Part shown: in pieces, positions 18,623 to 28,880 of the stretch
How the letters are laid out: every line of letters begins with the position of its first letter
Numbering within the stretch: the first letter of the stretch is position 1
Made by a program: the position numbers and the translations under genes
Notes under the pieces: generated by a model
What the model saw: the letters and a program-made list of their open reading frames with translations, nothing else
Database searches by the model: none
Told to the model about the DNA's origin: nothing
From: Leptospira fletcheri
Lineage (GTDB): Bacteria > Spirochaetota > Leptospiria > Leptospirales > Leptospiraceae
DNA: 64,000 nt
Direction: 5' to 3'
Assembly: GCF_004769195.1 (NCBI RefSeq)
Contig: NZ_RQET01000009.1
Coordinates: 124,001 to 188,000, forward strand

Positions 18623-21171
18623 AACTTCACCTCCAAGCCCACGTTAAAAAACGGAAAGATAACTCCGCCGGGCAATTTCAATGTTCCGAACGTCGGACTA
18701 GGAGTGGGGTTCGTACCGGAAAAAGGCCTGGTAGTATTGAAACTTTCTCCGTTTACGTTGTCCCGGAGATACACGTTAATGATTTCCAGGAAAGTATTCA
18801 TATAACCCCATTCATAATTAAAGAATCGGTCAATCCGAATGTCAAGTCGATGGTACGGCTTCAATCTTTGCGAATTTGTGTAATTTCCTAGAAAAGGGTT
18901 ATTCGCATATTGTGGACTCCAATAGGTCTGTCCAGTCGCAGGATTGCTGAAACGACCCCCATCATCACCTACAATCGGGGTATAGGGTGTGTTCGTCAAG
19001 TAGGACCATCTAGCTCCGAATTGCCATTCTTGGCTCCAACGCCAACCGTAAATCACGTTGATTACGTTGGTGCGATCGTAATCATAAAGGGTTTGCTTGG
19101 AATTGTGGTAAAATTGGGCTAAATACGTTTGGGTCGCCGTAAGTGTCGGATCTCCGGGATTCGGAGTAAAAATATTATTGTTCCGGAAGGTTTGGGACCA
19201 GGTATAGGTGATCCAGCCGAACCAATTTCTAGTTCCGGGGCGGGAATTTTTGCGAAGTACCATCTCGAACCCGTGGGACCAGCCCGTACCGTTATTGGAA
19301 TAATTGACGTTCTTATTTAGGATATAAGGTTGGAAAACCCTGCTGTACGGGTCCGGATTGACCCCTATGGCTTCCGTCGCATAGGGATCGCTTACGATGA
19401 GGTGGGAGAACTCCTGCTTGAAGATTTCCCCTTTGATCTGGTAATCCCCTTCCAGAAGTTGTTCTATCCCTCCTCCATATTTAAACGCTTTTTGGAAATT
19501 CAGGTTGGGGTTTCCGCTATCCTTATTGAATCGGGTGTCCAACGGGAAGTTATAGAAATCCCCGCCACCGACAAAGAGAGTCGTTCCTTTACCGATTCCT
19601 TCGAATTTGTACGAGGCCTGTCCCCTCGGGCCGAGAGCGCTATGATGGACGTAAGGAATGTAATCGTAACGAGCGCCTGGTTCGAATTGGAATCCTCCGA
19701 AGCGTAGTTTTGTGGTGACATAGGAGTTATAATACGTCCCTTTCGCGTACACATTGTTCGGTACCGTTTTAAACGCAGGGTTTTGCGTGTCGTAAGGATT
19801 CGGGCTTTGGTTGTTCGGGTTCGTCACTACGATTGCCGAACCTACGGTGGAGTAATCCAAAGCTCTAAATTCGGAACCGAACTCGATGCTTAGGTGTCGA
19901 TTCGGGTCGAAGAACGCGTCCTGTCGGATTCCGTTATAAGCTCCACTGGCCCGGTTCTTTCCTTGAATGGTACCAAGAGAGATATTGTTGTCCGCGAAGG
20001 GATCGTAACTGATCAATGTGATTCGATTCGAAAAGGATTGGACGGGTTTCCAAGTATATCTCAAGGCTTGGGTCCGGAATCCTTGTCCGATAGAAACATT
20101 CGCTCCTGCGATCGCGGCAAAGGGATCCTTGGTAGGGTCGTTATTCGCCTTGGGAGGCGCGTTCAACGCGAAATCGTCTTTGGAAGTGAAAGAGTGGAAA
20201 GAGATCTGGTGTTCGTTACTGAAATTATGAACGAACTTGACCTGAGAATCCACGAAATGAGGAAGACGCAGTCCGTCCGGCAATCCCACACCTAAACGAC
20301 TCCCTAAATCTCCGAAGGTCTTATCCAAATATCCCACTCGGGCCGCCGCGACGATGTATCCTTTTCCTCCGAAAGTGGGGGTCATGATATTCGCGCTTGT
20401 GGCCCAAGCGGAGATGATCAGGTTCTTTTGCGAATTATCGACCTTATCGACAGTGTCAATGTGGATCACCCCTCCGAGGGCGTTGTTAAAATTGGCGGGA
20501 TACACTCCCGTATATACGTCTATGGATTTGATCAGGTTTGCGTTTACAACCGCACTCAATCCGTCCAAGTGGAAAGGATAGAGGATGGGAAGATCGTCCA
20601 CAAGGTACAGGTTGGTATTCGGGTCGGCTCCCCGAATCACGTAATTGTTCGCACCTCCGCCGAAAGAAGCTACTGGAACCACGCCCGGGATGGTTTCGAG
20701 AGAGCGGAGAGGTTCTCCGAATGTACCAGGCATCCGCTTGATCTCGTCGTACTTGATGGTCGTACGGGAAAGAATGGGTTTTTCCCGCTCGGCAGTCACC
20801 TGTATGGAACCCTTGGAAGTGACGCCTCCGCTTTTCGTGCCCCCGATTCCAATCCCTCCGGATGCCGAGTCCGCGTCGATAAACAGAGTGACCAACTGAC
20901 CGGACGCGTCCACATTCCCGCGGATTTCCTGCATTCCCTCCAAGCGAAGGATACGAAACGTGTAAGTTCCCGCTTTCGGCACGACCGCGTCGAAGTATCC
21001 TTCCGCATCGGTTTTGTAGAATTTTTTGGTTTCGAACAGAAGAACGTTCGCTTTCGATTCTCCTTGGCCCTTTTGTCTGGAAAACAAACGTCCCTTAAAC
21101 GCGACTTCGGCGAAAATATCCGCCGGTGCAAGTGCCAGCAAGAGAAGGATTTTGAGACCGAGCCGTTTCAT
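18619..21171 (-). CDS. TonB-dependent outer-membrane receptor with N-terminal carboxypeptidase-regulatory-like domain
   Basis: From the ATG at 21171 the 850-residue protein has a signal peptide (MKRLGLKILLLLALAPADIFA), a carboxypeptidase-regulatory-like beta-sandwich (about 25-110), a plug domain and a beta-barrel. The plug shows GEPLRSLETIPGVVPV, YVIRGADPNTNLYLVDDLP and SIDVYTGVYPANFNNALGG. The protein ends with an aromatic C-terminus (VGLEVKF) typical of barrel insertion. The longer upstream frame to 21285 would add 38 residues before the signal and overlap the preceding gene. The substrate is unknown. The extra N-terminal domain is usual in receptors for peptides, glycans or siderophores. 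ExbB, ExbD and TonB follow on the same strand. Confidence 0.88.
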   Translation of the reverse strand: MKRLGLKILLLLALAPADIFAEVAFKGRLFSRQKGQGESKANVLLFETKKFYKTDAEGYFDAVVPKAGTYTFRILRLEGMQEIRGNVDASGQLVTLFIDADSASGGIGIGGTKSGGVTSKGSIQVTAEREKPILSRTTIKYDEIKRMPGTFGEPLRSLETIPGVVPVASFGGGANNYVIRGADPNTNLYLVDDLPILYPFHLDGLSAVVNANLIKSIDVYTGVYPANFNNALGGVIHIDTVDKVDNSQKNLIISAWATSANIMTPTFGGKGYIVAAARVGYLDKTFGDLGSRLGVGLPDGLRLPHFVDSQVKFVHNFSNEHQISFHSFTSKDDFALNAPPKANNDPTKDPFAAIAGANVSIGQGFRTQALRYTWKPVQSFSNRITLISYDPFADNNISLGTIQGKNRASGAYNGIRQDAFFDPNRHLSIEFGSEFRALDYSTVGSAIVVTNPNNQSPNPYDTQNPAFKTVPNNVYAKGTYYNSYVTTKLRFGGFQFEPGARYDYIPYVHHSALGPRGQASYKFEGIGKGTTLFVGGGDFYNFPLDTRFNKDSGNPNLNFQKAFKYGGGIEQLLEGDYQIKGEIFKQEFSHLIVSDPYATEAIGVNPDPYSRVFQPYILNKNVNYSNNGTGWSHGFEMVLRKNSRPGTRNWFGWITYTWSQTFRNNNIFTPNPGDPTLTATQTYLAQFYHNSKQTLYDYDRTNVINVIYGWRWSQEWQFGARWSYLTNTPYTPIVGDDGGRFSNPATGQTYWSPQYANNPFLGNYTNSQRLKPYHRLDIRIDRFFNYEWGYMNTFLEIINVYLRDNVNGESFNTTRPFSGTNPTPSPTFGTLKLPGGVIFPFFNVGLEVKF

Positions 21172-21175
21172 GGGG

Positions 21176-21529
21176 TTAAGGAACCTTGGGGGTGACGTAG
21201 AAGTCCTTGAAGTTCGTGTACCACGGAATATTTCCCGCCGGTTGATCGACATAAATGAGAAGACATGCGATCGGATAACTGACAAAGGGGCAATCCGATT
21301 TCGTGATGGCTATGGTGCAGAGATCTAGGTTTCTCTTCTGGATGTCCCCGATCGCGATCGGAAAAGGTGTAGGTATCGGAGTTCCGCATTTTCGGGAAAG
21401 ATATTCCGCGGCCGCATAAATTTGGCTATTGGAATCTCCTTGGGAAACCAGATCTTGGCGAACGCAATTCCCGCAAACGAAGAATAATGTTGCGCAGAAG
21501 ATCCGACCCAGAAGCGAGGATCCCGTCAT
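21176..21529 (-). CDS. Small cysteine-containing lipoprotein
   Basis: The 117-residue precursor has a hydrophobic signal ending FFVCGNC, a relaxed lipobox with Cys22 as the likely lipidated residue. Four other cysteines (about 48, 71, 80, 89) could form two disulfides. It ends four bases before the receptor start and begins inside the stop of the preceding lipoprotein gene (ATGA), so it is part of the receptor transcription unit. No domain is recognised. Confidence 0.62.
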   Translation of the reverse strand: MTGSSLLGRIFCATLFFVCGNCVRQDLVSQGDSNSQIYAAAEYLSRKCGTPIPTPFPIAIGDIQKRNLDLCTIAITKSDCPFVSYPIACLLIYVDQPAGNIPWYTNFKDFYVTPKVP

Positions 21530-21924
21530 TTTATTTCCTCGTCACTCGGAGGAGCTCCCACCACCATGCCTTTTACTTTCAATATGCTGACGGTTCCGAC
21601 CGGAAAGAAAAGATGAGTTTCGTGCCAGTACCTGACTTTGACGAGGGATTTTCCGCCGGGAATTTTCCGAACGGCTTCGCTTAACGCGTAGTCCATATTG
21701 ATGGGGTTCGTGACAGGGATGAGTCCGAACAGAAAGAATGCGGAGCTTTCTCCGGTGGAGATGCCTAACTCGTCATAGTCCGTACTTCTGACGATGGTGG
21801 CGGAGTCCATCAGTTGGATTTCTCGAACCCTTCCTCCGACTTCCGTTCGGGAGAATGTTCCGGAACATGCCCCCAAAATAGCAAGGGTAGCGCCGAATAT
21901 CGCGAAGTTCGCATATCGATTCAT
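21526..21924 (-). CDS. Small lipoprotein, paralogous to the upstream lipoprotein
   Basis: The 132-residue precursor has the lipobox LAILGAC, so Cys20 is the likely lipidation site. Its body has a hydrophobic strand with FGLIPVTNP followed by ALSEAVRKIPGG and LVKVRYW. The neighbour at 21937-22350 shows the same order (IIGIPLKTP, ALLEELQKEKEAD, LINLRYW), so the two look like diverged tandem copies. It probably faces the periplasm or surface. Its function is unknown, but the tight operon suggests it works with the receptor. Confidence 0.65.
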   Translation of the reverse strand: MNRYANFAIFGATLAILGACSGTFSRTEVGGRVREIQLMDSATIVRSTDYDELGISTGESSAFFLFGLIPVTNPINMDYALSEAVRKIPGGKSLVKVRYWHETHLFFPVGTVSILKVKGMVVGAPPSDEEIK

Positions 21925-21936
21925 AAAAAAGAGAAA

Positions 21937-22350
21937 TCAACGTCCTCTTCGTTTCGGTTCCGTCGTATTCGGAATCGGAGCGATCGGAGTCGCATCGAAG
22001 CGAACAGCTTCCGCCGAAATGTGCAACCGATTCACCGTTAAAAAGCCGATTATGAATTTGTCCGTCCAATAACGTAGATTGATAAGAGCGTCCGCTTCTT
22101 TTTCTTTTTGGAGCTCCTCTAGTAAAGCGTCGATGGGAGGGGTTTTTAAAGGGATGCCTATGATCGCGATATCGAACGTAACCCAATACTTCCTTCCTTC
22201 CACAGGCCCGAGGACGGTATACTTTTTATCCGCCATAGGCACTGTGCTTGTGGAAAGGCCCGCGCTTGCCGTCGCGCAGGAGTAGAGAATTCCGAGAAAA
22301 AGTGATAAAATGATCGCCTTGAAAGACGGAAAAGACATTCGTTTTGGCAT
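21937..22350 (-). CDS. Small lipoprotein at the head of the TonB-dependent receptor operon
   Basis: The ATG at 22350 gives a 137-residue precursor with a signal ending LFLGILYSC, where Cys is the likely lipidation site. An ATG at 22338 is an alternative start. The mature part resembles the next gene product (see IGIPLKTPP, the alternating acidic/basic helix and LINLRYW) and ends in a basic tail. It is the first gene of a run that continues through the receptor to TonB, so its promoter should lie in the gap 22351-22606. Confidence 0.62.
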   Translation of the reverse strand: MPKRMSFPSFKAIILSLFLGILYSCATASAGLSTSTVPMADKKYTVLGPVEGRKYWVTFDIAIIGIPLKTPPIDALLEELQKEKEADALINLRYWTDKFIIGFLTVNRLHISAEAVRFDATPIAPIPNTTEPKRRGR

Positions 22351-22385
22351 CCTTAGAAACAACCGACCCGGGTCTATGAAAAGCC

Positions 22386-22403
22386 GGAACCCGTCTAGGT
22401 TCC
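22386..22403. repeat. Hairpin in the leader of the receptor operon
   Basis: GGAACC (22386-22391) and GGTTCC (22398-22403) form a perfect 6-base stem with loop CGTCTA. It lies 36 bases upstream of the first lipoprotein start. On the plus strand it is followed by a T-run, but no plus-strand gene ends here. As a leader structure it could affect expression of the receptor operon (inference). Confidence 0.35.
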
Positions 22404-22428
22404 AATTTTTCTCATTCGTCTAAACGGC

Positions 22429-22464
22429 CCGGGAAGAAATATTTTCCAAGAAAAAATTTCCCGG
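22429..22464. repeat. Inverted repeat in the meaB/receptor-operon gap
   Basis: CCGGGAA (22429-22435) and TTCCCGG (22458-22464) are exact reverse complements around a 22-base AT-rich centre. Position suggests an operator near the receptor operon promoter or an early leader structure. No known site is recognised. Confidence 0.35.
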
Positions 22465-22588
22465 AAGGGTCCGAGACAAAGCTTTTTATTCGCGTAAAAC
22501 GGTTAAACATTAAATTATTTTTCGAGCGGAAACTATCAGACGAACGATGTCTATCGCAATTCCGGGTTCTCGGGACGGAAGATATATT

Positions 22589-22606
22589 ATAAAATTATAA
22601 TTTTAT
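22589..22606. terminator. 18-base AT palindrome directly after meaB
   Basis: ATAAAATTATAATTTTAT (22589-22606) is a perfect palindrome that begins at the base after the meaB stop codon. It is all A/T, so it would be a weak stem. It may mark the end of the mutase operon transcript, or be a protein-binding site. This is read directly from the sequence; the role is inferred. Confidence 0.35.
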
Positions 22607-23641
22607 TTATTTTCCCTTTCGATAAAGATCGAGCAGATTTCTTGCCGCTTTCAGCGAACTGATTCCGCCTTCCGTCACCTTTTGTTCCGCCTCGGAATAT
22701 CTCGTTCCCGTCTTTTCTCGGAAGTCCTCCACGAGCAAGGATTGCACGGATTCATGCAGCCAATACTTGGCCTGTTCTTTTCTATTCTTCCGGAAATAAC
22801 CGTTGGAAGTAACGGTTTCCACGTATTCCAGAATTTCCTTCCAAAGCTCGGAAATTCCCTTTCCTGTTAATGCGGAGCAGGCCAATACGTTCGTAGGAAC
22901 TCCGGATTCGTGCGGAGGGAGAAAATGGATCGCCGAAAGAGTTTCCGCCTTGGCTCGTTCCGCGTGGGAAGCGTTTTCCCCGTCCGCTTTCGTAATGGCG
23001 ATCAGATCGGCCATTTCCATGATTCCTCGTTTGATTCCTTGCAGTTCGTCTCCCGCTCCGGCGATGAGAAGTAGCAGGAAAAGATCCGTCATGGAATGTA
23101 CCGCCGTTTCGGATTGGCCCACTCCTACGGTTTCAATTAAAATCGTATCGTAGCCGGCGGCTTCGCAGAGAAAAACGGTTTCTCTCGTTTTGCGCGCCAC
23201 TCCGCCTAGGGATTCTCCCGACGGACTAGGACGTATGAACGCTTCTTCTTTTCGGGAAAGGGTCTCCATTCTGGTTTTGTCACCTAGAATGGAACCCTTG
23301 GAAATTTGGGAAGTCGGGTCCACGGTTAAGACAGCCAATCGCCTTCCGTTTTGGATGAGTAGGTTTCCGAAGGATTCTATGAACGTACTCTTTCCTACGC
23401 CCGGAATTCCGGTGATTCCGATCCGGATACTTTTGCCGGAATGAGGAAGGCATTGTTCGATCACTTGTTCCGCGAGATCCTGGTGTGCGGGCAAAGTACT
23501 TTCCACCAAAGTGATCGCGCGGCTGAGTAAAACCCGGTCTCCATTGAGAATTCCTTGAACGAAGGTTTCCGCGCTCGGCAGGACTTTCCGCGGTCCGCTT
23601 CCTCTCAGAAAGCGCCCTTCGTTTTTGGCCGGTTCCGACAC
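22607..23641 (-). CDS. meaB: Methylmalonyl-CoA mutase chaperone GTPase MeaB
   Basis: MeaB protects and reloads the cobalamin cofactor of methylmalonyl-CoA mutase using GTP. The 344-residue length fits the ArgK/MeaB family. Visible are the P-loop GITGIPGVGKSTFIE, the switch-like VDPTSQISKGSILGDKTRM, ETVGVGQSE, and the ITKADGENA base-recognition motif. It starts with GTG five bases after the mutase large-subunit stop, so the three genes form one operon and the product is matched to its client enzyme. Confidence 0.92.
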   Translation of the reverse strand: MSEPAKNEGRFLRGSGPRKVLPSAETFVQGILNGDRVLLSRAITLVESTLPAHQDLAEQVIEQCLPHSGKSIRIGITGIPGVGKSTFIESFGNLLIQNGRRLAVLTVDPTSQISKGSILGDKTRMETLSRKEEAFIRPSPSGESLGGVARKTRETVFLCEAAGYDTILIETVGVGQSETAVHSMTDLFLLLLIAGAGDELQGIKRGIMEMADLIAITKADGENASHAERAKAETLSAIHFLPPHESGVPTNVLACSALTGKGISELWKEILEYVETVTSNGYFRKNRKEQAKYWLHESVQSLLVEDFREKTGTRYSEAEQKVTEGGISSLKAARNLLDLYRKGK

Positions 23642-23646
23642 GGATT

Positions 23647-25827
23647 TCAGACGCTCTCGGTCGCCTTGATGAGAAGTTCCAGGATGTCCACTCCTGCTTT
23701 CGAAATTTTCGTTCCAGGTCCGAAGATCCCGTTCACTCCCGCTTTGTACAGGAAATCGTAATCTTGTTGCGGGATGACTCCGCCGGCGATGACTAGAATA
23801 TCTTCCCTTCCTAGGCGTTTTAATTCCTGGATCACTTGCGGAACCAGGGTTTTGTGTCCGGCAGCTAGGCTGGAAACTCCGAGGACGTGCACGTCGTTTT
23901 CCACGGCTTGCTTGGCGGCTTCGGCAGGGGTTTGGAAGAGGGGACCTATATCGACGTCGAAACCCATGTCGGCAAAACTTGTGGAAATGACTTTTGCCCC
24001 TCTATCATGCCCGTCTTGTCCCATTTTTGCGACCATGATTCTGGGCCTTCTACCTTCCAACTTGGCGAATCGTTCGGAGAGTTCCTTGGCCTTTTTGAAG
24101 TCGGGGTCGTCCATAATCTCCTCCGAATACACTCCTGTGATGGAATGAGTCACGGCTTTGTAGCGGCCGAAGACTTTTTCCATCGCGAACGAAATCTCTC
24201 CCAGAGTGGCTCTTTTGCGCGCGGCGTCTACGGCCAACTCCAGGAGGTTGCCGGGCTCTCCTCCCGCGCATTTCGTGATCGCGTCTAGGGCGGATTGAAC
24301 CGCGGCAGAATCCCTGTTTTTCTTGAGTTCGTTCAGTTTCCTGATCTGGGATTCCCGGACGACAGTATTATCTATATCTAATATTTCTAAAGGCTTTTCC
24401 TGGTTCGGGCGATAACGATTGATTCCTACGATCACGTCCCGCCCGGAATCGATCCGAGCCTGTTTTCTCGCCGCGGCTTCCTCTATCCTCATTTTAGGGA
24501 TTCCCGTCTCGATCGCTTTGGCGATTCCGCCTAGCTTTTCCACTTCTTGAATGAGTTCCCATGCGCGGTGTGTCAGATCGTTCGTGAGAGCCTCGACATA
24601 AAAAGAACCTCCCCACGGATCCACGACCCTATGGATATTCGTCTCTTCCTGGAGATAGATCTGAGTGTTCCTTGCGATCCTGGCGGAAAAATCCGTGGGT
24701 AACGCGATGGCTTCGTCTAAAGCGTTCGTGTGCAGGGATTGCGTGTGACCCAGAGCTGCGGCCAATGCTTCTATACAGGTTCTGGCCACGTTGTTGAACG
24801 GATCCTGCTCGGTTAGGCTCCAACCGGAAGTCTGACAATGGGTACGGAGCGCTAAAGACTTACTGTTTTTGGGCTGGAACCCTTTTACGATCTTGGCCCA
24901 AAGCAGACGACCCGCCCGCATTTTTGCGATCTCCATAAAATGGTTCATTCCGATCGCCCAAAAAAAAGAAAGGCGAGGCGCAAAACTGTCCACGTCCATC
25001 CCGGCTTTGATGCCGGTTCTGAGATATTCCAATCCGTCGGCGAGAGTGTAGGCCAATTCCAAATCGGCTGTTGCCCCGGCTTCCTGCATGTGGTAGCCCG
25101 AAATCGAGATGGAATTGAATTTCGGCATGTACTTCGTGGTGTACTGAAAAATATCCGCGATGATCCTCATCGATGGAGCGGGGGGATAAATGTACGTATT
25201 CCGCACCATGAATTCTTTGAGAATGTCGTTTTGGATCGTTCCGGAAAGGAGTTCCGGTTTGACTCCTTGTTCCTCCGCGGCCACGATATAAAAGGCCAAA
25301 GTGGGAATCACTGCGCCGTTCATCGTCATGGAAACGGACATCTGGTCCAAAGGGATTTGGTCGAATAGAACCTTCATGTCCAGGACGGAGTCGATCGCCA
25401 CTCCGGCTTTCCCCACATCGCCCACGACTCTTTCGTGGTCCGAATCGTAGCCCCTGTGCGTCGCCAAGTCGAACGCGACGGAAAGACCTTTCTGTCCTGC
25501 TGCGAGGTTTCTTCTATAGAATGCGTTGGATTCCTCTGCTGTGGAAAAGCCAGCATACTGGCGGATTGTCCAAGGCTGTTGGGTGTACATCGTGGAATAT
25601 GGTCCTCTTAAAAAAGGAGGAATTCCTGCGGCATATTCCAGGTGATCCAGGGATTTTGCATCTTCCGGCAGATAGACCGGTTTGACCGGGATTTTTTCCG
25701 GAGTTTGCCAAAAGGCGGATTTCAGATCGGAAAGACCCAGTTCGTCTAGAGCTTCTTTGGACCAATCCTCTACATTTTCCTTCCGATAGGAATGCTTGAG
25801 AGAAGAATCGAATACGGGTCGCTTCAT
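23647..25827 (-). CDS. mutB: Methylmalonyl-CoA mutase large (catalytic) subunit
   Basis: The enzyme interconverts methylmalonyl-CoA and succinyl-CoA with adenosylcobalamin. The ATG at 25827 (MKRPVFDSS) gives 726 residues, the usual size. A longer open frame to 26301 overlaps mutA and is not supported. The TIM-barrel domain shows [20 protein letters not shown] and a catalytic-site run at [12 protein letters not shown]. The C-terminal B12 domain has the DxHxxG motif as [10 protein letters not shown] and then [11 protein letters not shown]. The start overlaps the mutA stop by four bases. No epimerase gene is present in the window. Confidence 0.94.
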   Translation of the reverse strand: MKRPVFDSSLKHSYRKENVEDWSKEALDELGLSDLKSAFWQTPEKIPVKPVYLPEDAKSLDHLEYAAGIPPFLRGPYSTMYTQQPWTIRQYAGFSTAEESNAFYRRNLAAGQKGLSVAFDLATHRGYDSDHERVVGDVGKAGVAIDSVLDMKVLFDQIPLDQMSVSMTMNGAVIPTLAFYIVAAEEQGVKPELLSGTIQNDILKEFMVRNTYIYPPAPSMRIIADIFQYTTKYMPKFNSISISGYHMQEAGATADLELAYTLADGLEYLRTGIKAGMDVDSFAPRLSFFWAIGMNHFMEIAKMRAGRLLWAKIVKGFQPKNSKSLALRTHCQTSGWSLTEQDPFNNVARTCIEALAAALGHTQSLHTNALDEAIALPTDFSARIARNTQIYLQEETNIHRVVDPWGGSFYVEALTNDLTHRAWELIQEVEKLGGIAKAIETGIPKMRIEEAAARKQARIDSGRDVIVGINRYRPNQEKPLEILDIDNTVVRESQIRKLNELKKNRDSAAVQSALDAITKCAGGEPGNLLELAVDAARKRATLGEISFAMEKVFGRYKAVTHSITGVYSEEIMDDPDFKKAKELSERFAKLEGRRPRIMVAKMGQDGHDRGAKVISTSFADMGFDVDIGPLFQTPAEAAKQAVENDVHVLGVSSLAAGHKTLVPQVIQELKRLGREDILVIAGGVIPQQDYDFLYKAGVNGIFGPGTKISKAGVDILELLIKATESV

Positions 25828-27710
25828 TGGATTCCTAACCTTTTTTGGAGATCGGTCAAAGTGTCGAGTAGATTGGATAGGATGTGTAGAAAGCCCTGCA
25901 CGCCCAAGGCTTCCAAATCGGATTTGGAATCTTTCGGAAGCCCGGCGACGAGTGGGATCGGCCCGCTTTTTCCGTCCGAACCGGAAAGGATTTCCTGGGC
26001 CCATTTCAGAACTTCTTCGTCGGAGGAACAAAATACTAGGGCGTCCGGTTTCTCCTTTCGGATTCCTTCCTTCACGTCTTCCACAGTCTCGTAGCTTCCC
26101 GGATCGATTACGTTGAATCCCCCGCATCCTAAAAAGTTCAGGGCAAAGATGGCACGAGCCTTTTTCATTTTCAGGTCTCCTACCGGGAGGAGGAGAATTT
26201 TGGAACTTCTTCCGTTTTTCTTTTCCCATTCCTCCGTGCGAAGTCGTATGGTTTCGACGGCATCTCCGACGAAATATTCGGGAATCGCAGTGCAGGTCCA
26301 TTCTCCCGGCTTGGGTTCCACGGAACCCATAAAAAAGGATTTGTTCAGTTTCCCGCTTGCGATCTTGTCCTGAACGTTCGGGTATTGGGTTGTTCCAAGA
26401 GAGATTTCTTTTCTAGTAGCGTAATTTTCTTCCTTTCTTTTCCGGGAATTCGAAATCCTTTCCTGGATTTTCCCGGATTGTAAAGACGCGAGAAATCCGC
26501 CCTCCGCTTCGATTTCGCAGAAGATTTTCCAGGCTTCGTCCGCGATCGAATCGGTCAATTTTTCCAGATAGTAGGAACCCGAGGCAGGATCCACGACCTT
26601 TCCAAGATGGGATTCGTGCCTCATCAAAAGCTGTACGTTTCTCGCGATCCGTAAAGAAAAGGAATCCGCAGGCTGGAGAAGGTGATCGAAGGGAAGAACA
26701 CTGATCACTTCCGCACCTCCGATGGCGGCGGCCATGGCTTCTGTAGTCGCACGAAGCATGTTATTGTAAACGTCGTAGACTCCGTAATTGTACTTCGCCG
26801 TTTCCGCAGAGAGAAAAGGAAGCGATGTCTCTCCGGAGTCGGAAGAATAGGCTTGGAAAATCCGGGACCAAAGAGTTCTCGCTGCTCGGAACTTGGCGAT
26901 CTCCAAGAAGTAATCCGGTCCTACGACGAACTGCAGGATCATCTGGGAATTCACTGTCTCCGGTTTTAACCCCGCTTCCGAGAGTAGAAAGAGATATTCG
27001 GATCCGAGAGCCAGAGTGAATGCGAGTTCCTCTACGATTTCGGAGCCGCTATCCCGGAACGTGGAGGAATGGATCGTAAGGCCTCTGAAATTCGGCCAGG
27101 TCGCGGCATACTCTTCCAAAATCGGTTTGAGCGCTTGGATTCCATGTCCACCCGAATGGCCATGACGAGATAGGATCCGAAGCGGGTCGTAACCGAGTCC
27201 TCCAACCAGGGGTTTGATTTTCGGCAACCATTTGTGGATCAAGGGAGAAGTTTCTTCCGCGACGAAATGCAAGGTAACGTCTTGGAAGGGAAGTTCCTCC
27301 AATAAGAATTCCAAATCTTCCTTTCTCTTCAGAGGAATTCCTCTTCTACCGGAAGTGGAGTTTTCGATGACGAATCCGATGGAATCGACTCCGTTGGACA
27401 CGCTTTCCGCCGCTAATTTTTTCGCGGTAGATAAATCCGGAGAATCTATATCCTGGCGGATGTTCCATTCGTTGGTCAGTTTCCGGGTGGAACGAGTATA
27501 AGGAAAAGTTCCGGGAAGGTTTTGCACGGACCAATCCAGATCCGCCAAATTTTCTTTTCTATAAAACGGTTGGACTTTGAAGCCCTCTCCCGTTTCCCAC
27601 ACGAGCTTTTTTTCGAAATCGGCTCCTTTCAGATCCTTTAGAATCTGATTCTTCCAATCTTCCGTTGAAACCGGGGGAAATTCGCTAAAGAGTTTTTCGG
27701 ACATTTTCAT
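25824..27710 (-). CDS. mutA: Methylmalonyl-CoA mutase small subunit
   Basis: The 628-residue subunit resembles the large subunit but is non-catalytic. The barrel is recognisable ([58 protein letters not shown]). The C-terminal B12-like domain lacks the DxHxxG cobalamin-ligand motif, as in the two-subunit mutases of actinobacteria and Porphyromonas. It begins the mutA-mutB-meaB operon. A start two codons later (ATG at 27704) is also possible. Confidence 0.92.
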   Translation of the reverse strand: MKMSEKLFSEFPPVSTEDWKNQILKDLKGADFEKKLVWETGEGFKVQPFYRKENLADLDWSVQNLPGTFPYTRSTRKLTNEWNIRQDIDSPDLSTAKKLAAESVSNGVDSIGFVIENSTSGRRGIPLKRKEDLEFLLEELPFQDVTLHFVAEETSPLIHKWLPKIKPLVGGLGYDPLRILSRHGHSGGHGIQALKPILEEYAATWPNFRGLTIHSSTFRDSGSEIVEELAFTLALGSEYLFLLSEAGLKPETVNSQMILQFVVGPDYFLEIAKFRAARTLWSRIFQAYSSDSGETSLPFLSAETAKYNYGVYDVYNNMLRATTEAMAAAIGGAEVISVLPFDHLLQPADSFSLRIARNVQLLMRHESHLGKVVDPASGSYYLEKLTDSIADEAWKIFCEIEAEGGFLASLQSGKIQERISNSRKRKEENYATRKEISLGTTQYPNVQDKIASGKLNKSFFMGSVEPKPGEWTCTAIPEYFVGDAVETIRLRTEEWEKKNGRSSKILLLPVGDLKMKKARAIFALNFLGCGGFNVIDPGSYETVEDVKEGIRKEKPDALVFCSSDEEVLKWAQEILSGSDGKSGPIPLVAGLPKDSKSDLEALGVQGFLHILSNLLDTLTDLQKRLGIQ

Positions 27711-27787
27711 ATTCTCTTCTTTTTCAGAAAAGATTCTCCTTCTAGGGAATTAGTGAAATCCTTCATGTAAAGTCTAAAAAAGCCGTT

Positions 27788-28777
27788 TCAGGTCCCTTTT
27801 TTCGTGGATAGATAATGAGGAAGGGAAAGCAAAACGGCAAGAGTTAAGGTGCCCACGATTACGAAAAGGGAAACCTCTATCGAAACGTGTATTTCCCGTC
27901 CGAACGCCCACTTGGAGAAGAGCGGAAGCAGGAGCTTGATCCCTACGAACGCTAGAAGTAACGAGACCCCTTTTTTGAGATGTACGAATAATTCCATGAC
28001 CCCACCTAAGAGAAAGAACAAGGATCGTAAGCCAAGTATCGCAAATACGTTGGAAGTATAGATGACGAAACTGTCCTGGGTGATGGAGAAAATCGCGGGA
28101 ATCGAATCTACTGCGAACAATATATCGCTGAACTCCACTACTAAGAGAACCAAAAAGGTGGAAGTGAAGAGTTTCTTTCCGTGCTCGGTCACTAGGAATT
28201 TTTCCGGATGAGGGGAAGAAGTCATAGGAAGAAATTTTTTGGCGACTTTCAACAATTTCATTTCTTCCGGATCGAAATCCTCATCTTCATCATGGGAATA
28301 CATTTTCCAGGCGGAGTACAAGAGTAGGATCCCGAAGAAATACAAGATCCATTCGAATCTCGAAACCAGTTCCGCCCCGGAAAAAATCATCGCTCCCCGG
28401 AACAGAAGCGCACCCATGATTCCCCATTTTAGAATCATCGGTTGGTACTGCTGTTGGATTCGAAATTTCGCGAAGATCATGATGAAAACGAAAAGGTTGT
28501 CCACGGAAAGGGAATATTCCAAAAGATACCCGGCCAGAAATTCCAAAGTCTTTTGTTGCGCTAGTCCCGGATTTGCGGAGTCCAAGTGGAAAACGTAAAT
28601 CAAAAGAGAGAAGGTCAGCGCCAGAGAAACCCAGAACAGAGTCCAGATTGCGGATTCCCGAAGGGAAGGTTTGTGTGCGCGCTTGTTGAATACGAATAAA
28701 TCCAGATAAATTAAAAGACCGACGATCGCGCCGAAAATCAGAAAAAGTGTAGAATCTTTTGGGCTAAAAGAGAGCAT
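27788..28777 (-). CDS. TerC/Alx-family integral membrane protein
   Basis: The ATG at 28777 gives 329 residues with about nine transmembrane helices. Family marks are LLEYSLSVDNLFVFIMIF with its conserved acidic residues, LLFRGAMIF, the acidic loop SHDEDEDFDPEEMK, and EFSDILFAVDSIPAIFSIT. TerC/Alx proteins act in metal (manganese or calcium) export or in metalation of exported proteins. It lies upstream of the mut operon on the same strand but with a 77-base gap, so a functional link is not implied. A TTG at 28822 is a less likely start. Confidence 0.88.
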   Translation of the reverse strand: MLSFSPKDSTLFLIFGAIVGLLIYLDLFVFNKRAHKPSLRESAIWTLFWVSLALTFSLLIYVFHLDSANPGLAQQKTLEFLAGYLLEYSLSVDNLFVFIMIFAKFRIQQQYQPMILKWGIMGALLFRGAMIFSGAELVSRFEWILYFFGILLLYSAWKMYSHDEDEDFDPEEMKLLKVAKKFLPMTSSPHPEKFLVTEHGKKLFTSTFLVLLVVEFSDILFAVDSIPAIFSITQDSFVIYTSNVFAILGLRSLFFLLGGVMELFVHLKKGVSLLLAFVGIKLLLPLFSKWAFGREIHVSIEVSLFVIVGTLTLAVLLSLPHYLSTKKGT

Positions 28778-28880
28778 CGCAGAGTCCGAACCTGAAAAGT
28801 GTGGATGAAAGACAGGTTCCAACCTGAGATTGGGAAGACAATCCCAAATCCCGTCTTTCTTTTTTCCGCACGGAGGTAAA

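Noticed and set aside
23647..26301. Extended mutB frame with about 158 extra N-terminal residues
   Set aside because: The extra part overlaps mutA, is low-complexity and basic, and the ATG at 25827 gives the normal mutase length with an ATGA coupling.
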